Shown: positions 61,178 through 64,000 of the stretch, piece by piece
Layout: every line of letters starts with the position of its first letter
How positions within the stretch are numbered: position 1 is the stretch's first letter
NCBI GenBank assembly: GCA_910587705.1
Contig: CAJUMX010000009.1
Location: 1 to 64,000 of the forward strand
Direction of reading: 5' to 3'
Source of the DNA: an uncultured Oscillibacter sp.
GTDB lineage: Bacteria > Bacillota > Clostridia > Oscillospirales > Oscillospiraceae
Length of the DNA stretch: 64,000 nucleotides
Made by a program: the position numbers and the translations under genes
The notes under the pieces: model-generated
Seen by the model: only the letters and a program-made list of their open reading frames with translations
What the model was told of the DNA's origin: nothing
The model's database searches: none

Positions 61178-62110
61178 ATGGAAAAAATCGCGGTGTATGG
61201 AGCTGGTACGATTGGAGCCTGTCAAGCGACACTCGTAATTGGAAATGGGCTGCCTTGCGTTGTTGTGGGGCACTCTGAAAAGGGCTTGGAGCGCTGCGAA
61301 GCCGCCATTCTTCAAAATTGGGATGATCTTATCCGAGAGGGACTTGCCTCTCCAGAGAACAAGGATGCGGCAATGAGCTTACTGACCATTACAAATGATC
61401 CTGCGCGGTTAGCGGATTGCGGTTTTGTGTTTGAGGCAATTACCGAATCAGAGGAACAGAAGCGGCAGGTGTTTCAGATGGTGGAGCGTTATGCTGCGGC
61501 TGATGTTATCATCGCGTCGTGCACATCCTCCATCGATGCGGAAAAGCTGGCCGCATTGACAAACAATCCTGAAGCCCTGTTGATTGCGCATCCATTTCAG
61601 CCTGTTCATATGCTGCCATTGGTGGAGGTTGTCCGTCACAGCAAGACGTCTGATCGGACTTTACAACGTACGGTGAAACTTTTGGAGTTGCTGCGCCGCA
61701 AAGTCATTATTTTAAATCGCAGTGTACCGGGATTTTTGGTGAACCGCTTTGCCCAGGCACTTTTTCGGGAAGCGATCTATCTCATAGAAGAAGGCGTCAC
61801 CACAGCCTTTGATATAGATACGGCAGTAAAGTACGCTATGGGCATGCGATACGGTTCGATTGGCTTGCTGGAATACTATGATGCGGTGGGATTTGAACTG
61901 GAGAAAACGATCGCGGAGAATGTCTATCCAGACTTGTGCGATGTGAAGGCCGTGCAAAAGACAACGCTGGAGGGAATTTCTGAAGGAAAAACTGGTCAGA
62001 GATCCGGACAGGGATTTTACGATTGGACCAATAAAGATGGCGCCGATTTCAGGTACCGTAGACAGAGCCCTTATTTTGAGAGTGTTCGAGAGTGGAGTAT
62101 GCCGGGCTAA
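61178..62110 (+). CDS. 3-hydroxyacyl-CoA dehydrogenase family protein (lambda-crystallin / gulonate dehydrogenase-like)
   Basis: A 310-residue NAD-dependent dehydrogenase. Dinucleotide motif VYGAGTIGACQA (GxGxxG at residues 8-13); catalytic region LLIAHPFQPVHMLPLVEVVR with the active-site His; and PGFLVNRFAQALFREAIYLI, then GMRYGSIGLLEYYDAVG. It has one N-terminal and one C-terminal domain, as in L-gulonate 3-dehydrogenase and carnitine dehydrogenase rather than fatty-acid oxidation. In context it may form the 3-oxo acid that the kinase phosphorylates. The start at 61178 is set by AAAGGAG. Last intact gene of the operon. Confidence 0.87.
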   Translation: MEKIAVYGAGTIGACQATLVIGNGLPCVVVGHSEKGLERCEAAILQNWDDLIREGLASPENKDAAMSLLTITNDPARLADCGFVFEAITESEEQKRQVFQMVERYAAADVIIASCTSSIDAEKLAALTNNPEALLIAHPFQPVHMLPLVEVVRHSKTSDRTLQRTVKLLELLRRKVIILNRSVPGFLVNRFAQALFREAIYLIEEGVTTAFDIDTAVKYAMGMRYGSIGLLEYYDAVGFELEKTIAENVYPDLCDVKAVQKTTLEGISEGKTGQRSGQGFYDWTNKDGADFRYRRQSPYFESVREWSMPG

Positions 62111-62114
62111 ATTG

Positions 62115-62487
62115 CTTTGCCATGAAATCAGACGGACAATTTTTAGGGTGGGTGTTTGAGTCGACAGTCTGCCGGCAGATGTTAAAGAAGCTGGAGAATT
62201 ACAAAACGCTGACAGACCACGAAAAGAAGAAAGCCGCCAGACCGAAGCTGACGGCGAGGCGGGCGAAGTTGGCCTGGGTGGAAAGCGAGATTGAAAAGCT
62301 GTTGGACATGCTGATGGGTGCGCCCTCGGTGCTGATCTCCAGCGGCAACGCCAAGATTGAGGAATTGGACAGCCGTCTCCAGGTCCTTGCCAGCGAGATA
62401 GCCAAACTGAGCGCCGGTATCACCGGAGCGCGTGACTGTCCCTGTGCCGCGGAGCTGGTAGAGACCGCGCTGGGGACGCCAGGGTGA
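62115..62487 (+). pseudogene. Fragment of a large serine recombinase (C-terminal coiled coil)
   Basis: An open frame without a proper start reads ARPKLTARRAKLAWVESEIE, then KLLDMLMGAPSVLISSGNAK, then IEELDSRLQVLASEIAKLSA. This basic, leucine-rich sequence is the coiled-coil region found after the zinc ribbon in large serine integrases/resolvases of Clostridial mobile elements. The catalytic N-terminus with its Ser is missing, so it is a relic. It borders the 3' end of the acid-sugar operon and may mark the edge of an acquired island. Confidence 0.6.
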
Positions 62488-62513
62488 GCGCGGCTCACCC
62501 GGAGTTGTTTTGC

Positions 62514-63266
62514 CTATAATTCCTCCCAGCGGCCCGGCTCTGTGAAGAGGATGACCTTTCCCCGCTCCGGCGGCCATCGCTCCACGTCACGCTTTAGGGT
62601 GGGGCGCATCTGACCACAGTCGTCCTCTGGGAAGGGGATGTGGTACACGCAGACGGCCTTTGCCGGGAGAATCCCATGGAAGAACTTTTCGGCGCGCAGG
62701 GCCCGGAAGAACAGAGGATTGACAAAGACGGCGTCCAGCGGCGGAAGGCCCGGGAAGGTTTCCGACGTATAGTCCACGTCTGCCGTGAAAAGGACCCGCT
62801 TTTCGCCGAGGGTCAGCAGGAGGCAGGAATGGGGCACCTCCCAGTATTGCTTGTCTAGGTGACGGGTGGAAAAGGAGCGGACCGTGACACCAGGGACAAG
62901 GGTCCGCTCGTCCATGCAGCTGGGCAGGACGTATGGTATGCCCTGCTCCGCCAAATAATCCCGCGGCCAGCTCTGAGACTCCCAGACTCCCGGGGGGAGG
63001 AGAAGTATCTTTGGCCGGCGCCGCTGGGTGTACTCCAGTGTCAGTTCCGCCGAGAAATGATCTGAATGCCTGTGGGTGAACAGGAGGCAGTCAACGCCGT
63101 CATAGGGCGGCTCCCCATCTAAAAGCCTTCGTAAAATATCCGGCGGAATATCGCTGAAGGGGTTGTCTGTCACCTGGTAGAGGCCGTCTATGAGGATTTT
63201 GGTGCCTCGGTATTCCAGCAGAATGCCCGCATTCGCGATCAGCATCCCGTGAAGCGTTTCGTCCAT
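62514..63266 (-). CDS. MBL-fold metallo-hydrolase
   Basis: A 250-residue metallo-beta-lactamase-fold hydrolase. Zinc motif LLFTHRHSDHFSAELTLEYT (HxHxDH), a further Asp in LFTADVDYTSETF, and early GILLEYRGTKILIDGLYQV. Close relatives are of the UlaG/YtnP-like 'MBL fold' group with unknown substrates. The start has AAGGAG upstream. A hairpin (63307-63337) separates it from the E2 gene on the same strand. Function is not deducible from the sequence. Confidence 0.88.
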   Translation of the reverse strand: MDETLHGMLIANAGILLEYRGTKILIDGLYQVTDNPFSDIPPDILRRLLDGEPPYDGVDCLLFTHRHSDHFSAELTLEYTQRRRPKILLLPPGVWESQSWPRDYLAEQGIPYVLPSCMDERTLVPGVTVRSFSTRHLDKQYWEVPHSCLLLTLGEKRVLFTADVDYTSETFPGLPPLDAVFVNPLFFRALRAEKFFHGILPAKAVCVYHIPFPEDDCGQMRPTLKRDVERWPPERGKVILFTEPGRWEEL

Positions 63267-63306
63267 AGTGCGCTCCTTGCTTGTCCTGGGCCGCGGGGGA
63301 CGGCGA

Positions 63307-63337
63307 GGGCGGCAGCGGATTTTACCTGCTGCCGCCC
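63307..63337. terminator. Hairpin downstream of the E2 acyltransferase gene
   Basis: A perfect 10-bp stem GGGCGGCAGC (63307-63316) / GCTGCCGCCC (63328-63337), 14 nt beyond the E2 stop on the minus strand. Confidence 0.6.
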
Positions 63338-63350
63338 CGTATTTTGGGTG

Positions 63351-64000
63351 TCACATAAGGGACTTGGGATTTTCCAGGTAATCTTTTACGTTATTGATGA
63401 AGTTTGCCAGAGGAACGCCGTCGGTGACGCGGTGGTCACTTCCGATGACCAGCTTCATCATCATCCTGGACGTGATGGTATCTTTGCCGTCGTCCAGGAC
63501 CACCGCCATTTTTCTCGCCGTGCAGGCGGTCATAATAGAGGACTGAGGCGGAAGAGGGCGGGGGACGGAGTCGTAGGAATTCAGCTTGCCAATGTTGGTC
63601 AAGCCGAAAGTGCCGCCAGAGCAGTCGTCGGGGCGCAATTTTCCCTCGTTGGCGCGGCCCACCAGCGCCCGCATCTCCTCGGAAATTTGAAATACACGCT
63701 TGTCTTGGGCATCCTTGATGACCGGGGCGACCAACCCTTTCTCGGAGGCGGTCATAACGCTGACGTTGGAGGGCTTGTATATCTCAATGGCGGTTTTGTC
63801 CGCGTTCAGGGAGGAATTCAGGATCGGCGTTTTTTGCAGGGAGAGAGCCACCGCCCTGATGATGAAATCGTTGACGGTGACCGTGGACCCATGCTCCGCG
63901 TTGACCGTTTTTCGGAATTCCAGCAGGTCCGTCACGTCCACATAGATTCCCTGATAGTGCAGGGGAATGGAAAGGCTGGCTTCCATGTGCCTGCCCATGG
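63351..64000 (-). CDS. 2-oxoacid dehydrogenase E2 acyltransferase catalytic domain, 5' end outside window
   Basis: The C-terminal catalytic domain of a lipoamide acyltransferase (pyruvate or related 2-oxoacid dehydrogenase E2). Seen: SIPLHYQGIYVDVTDLLEFR, TVNDFIIRAVALSLQKTPIL, EKGLVAPVIKDAQ, GTFGLTNIGKLNSYDSVPRP and the catalytic VIGSDHRVTDGVPLANFIN (His and Asp). The frame stays open to position 64000, so the lipoyl and E1/E3-binding parts would lie beyond. Whether it is a full E2 or one of the stand-alone catalytic-domain proteins common in Clostridia cannot be seen. Confidence 0.9.
   Translation of the reverse strand, partial: MGRHMEASLSIPLHYQGIYVDVTDLLEFRKTVNAEHGSTVTVNDFIIRAVALSLQKTPILNSSLNADKTAIEIYKPSNVSVMTASEKGLVAPVIKDAQDKRVFQISEEMRALVGRANEGKLRPDDCSGGTFGLTNIGKLNSYDSVPRPLPPQSSIMTACTARKMAVVLDDGKDTITSRMMMKLVIGSDHRVTDGVPLANFINNVKDYLENPKSLM

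Noticed and set aside
1..64000. tRNA, rRNA and CRISPR arrays
   Set aside because: Scanning by eye for T-loop motifs, rRNA-like stretches and short direct repeats with spacers gave nothing convincing; a dedicated search would be needed to exclude small RNAs.

Overview
The window looks like the chromosome of an anaerobic gut Firmicute of the Oscillospiraceae/Ruminococcaceae type (Flavonifractor, Intestinimonas or Oscillibacter-like). The evidence is a GC-rich genome with strong AGGAGG ribosome sites, a four-subunit-type pyruvate/2-oxoacid:ferredoxin oxidoreductase, an electron-bifurcating NfnAB pair, TRAP and tripartite tricarboxylate transporters, SLH-domain surface proteins, a split ThrE exporter and several mobile-element scars. 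This placement is inferred from gene content; no rRNA or tRNA gene was seen.

Layout. (1) 1-1766: a ferredoxin-dependent 2-oxoacid oxidoreductase operon, cut by the window edge. (2) 1885-8170: a catabolic operon on the minus strand (tautomerase-like protein, TRAP transporter, two-subunit aconitase X, RidA) facing a cupin-HTH regulator across a palindrome-rich control region. (3) 8286-12755: a very unusual SLH-flavodoxin-aldo/keto reductase fusion facing a LysR regulator, then decayed conjugative-element DNA and a small zinc-ribbon/DUF1801 gene. (4) 13187-20780: a LacI regulator facing a sugar ABC transporter / inositol-type catabolic operon ending in a PIG-L deacetylase. Its permease is frameshifted and its ATPase start is displaced. 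(5) 21107-49796: mostly house-keeping, GC-rich DNA: alpha-glucosidase and HAD phosphatase, a 19-repeat Sel1 protein, TtcA-like protein, cardiolipin synthase, PncB, a MacB-like ABC exporter, a YjdF gene under a likely riboswitch, NfnAB, TSUP permease, PrfC, a two-component pair, RimM-TrmD, a second SLH protein, acyl-ACP thioesterase, split ThrE, a SUFU-domain protein and exonuclease III. (6) 49797-62487: an AT-richer island holding a broken CHAT/STAND-type conflict gene, an AraC regulator and a C4-acid-sugar catabolic operon (HpaI aldolase, TctCBA transporter, four dehydrogenase/isomerase genes, OtnK-type kinase). It ends at a fragment of a large serine recombinase. (7) 62514-64000: an MBL-fold hydrolase and the 3' part of a 2-oxoacid dehydrogenase E2 acyltransferase gene.

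How the parts fit together: three import-plus-catabolism modules (regions 2, 4 and 6) each pair a divergent or adjacent regulator with a transporter and a short enzyme set, and each appears to handle a small hydroxy- or polyhydroxy-acid. POR and Nfn link such carbon flow to reduced ferredoxin and NADPH. Three apparent one-base deletions fall in modules 4 and 6 and none was noticed in core genes, so they may mark decay, although assembly error cannot be excluded.
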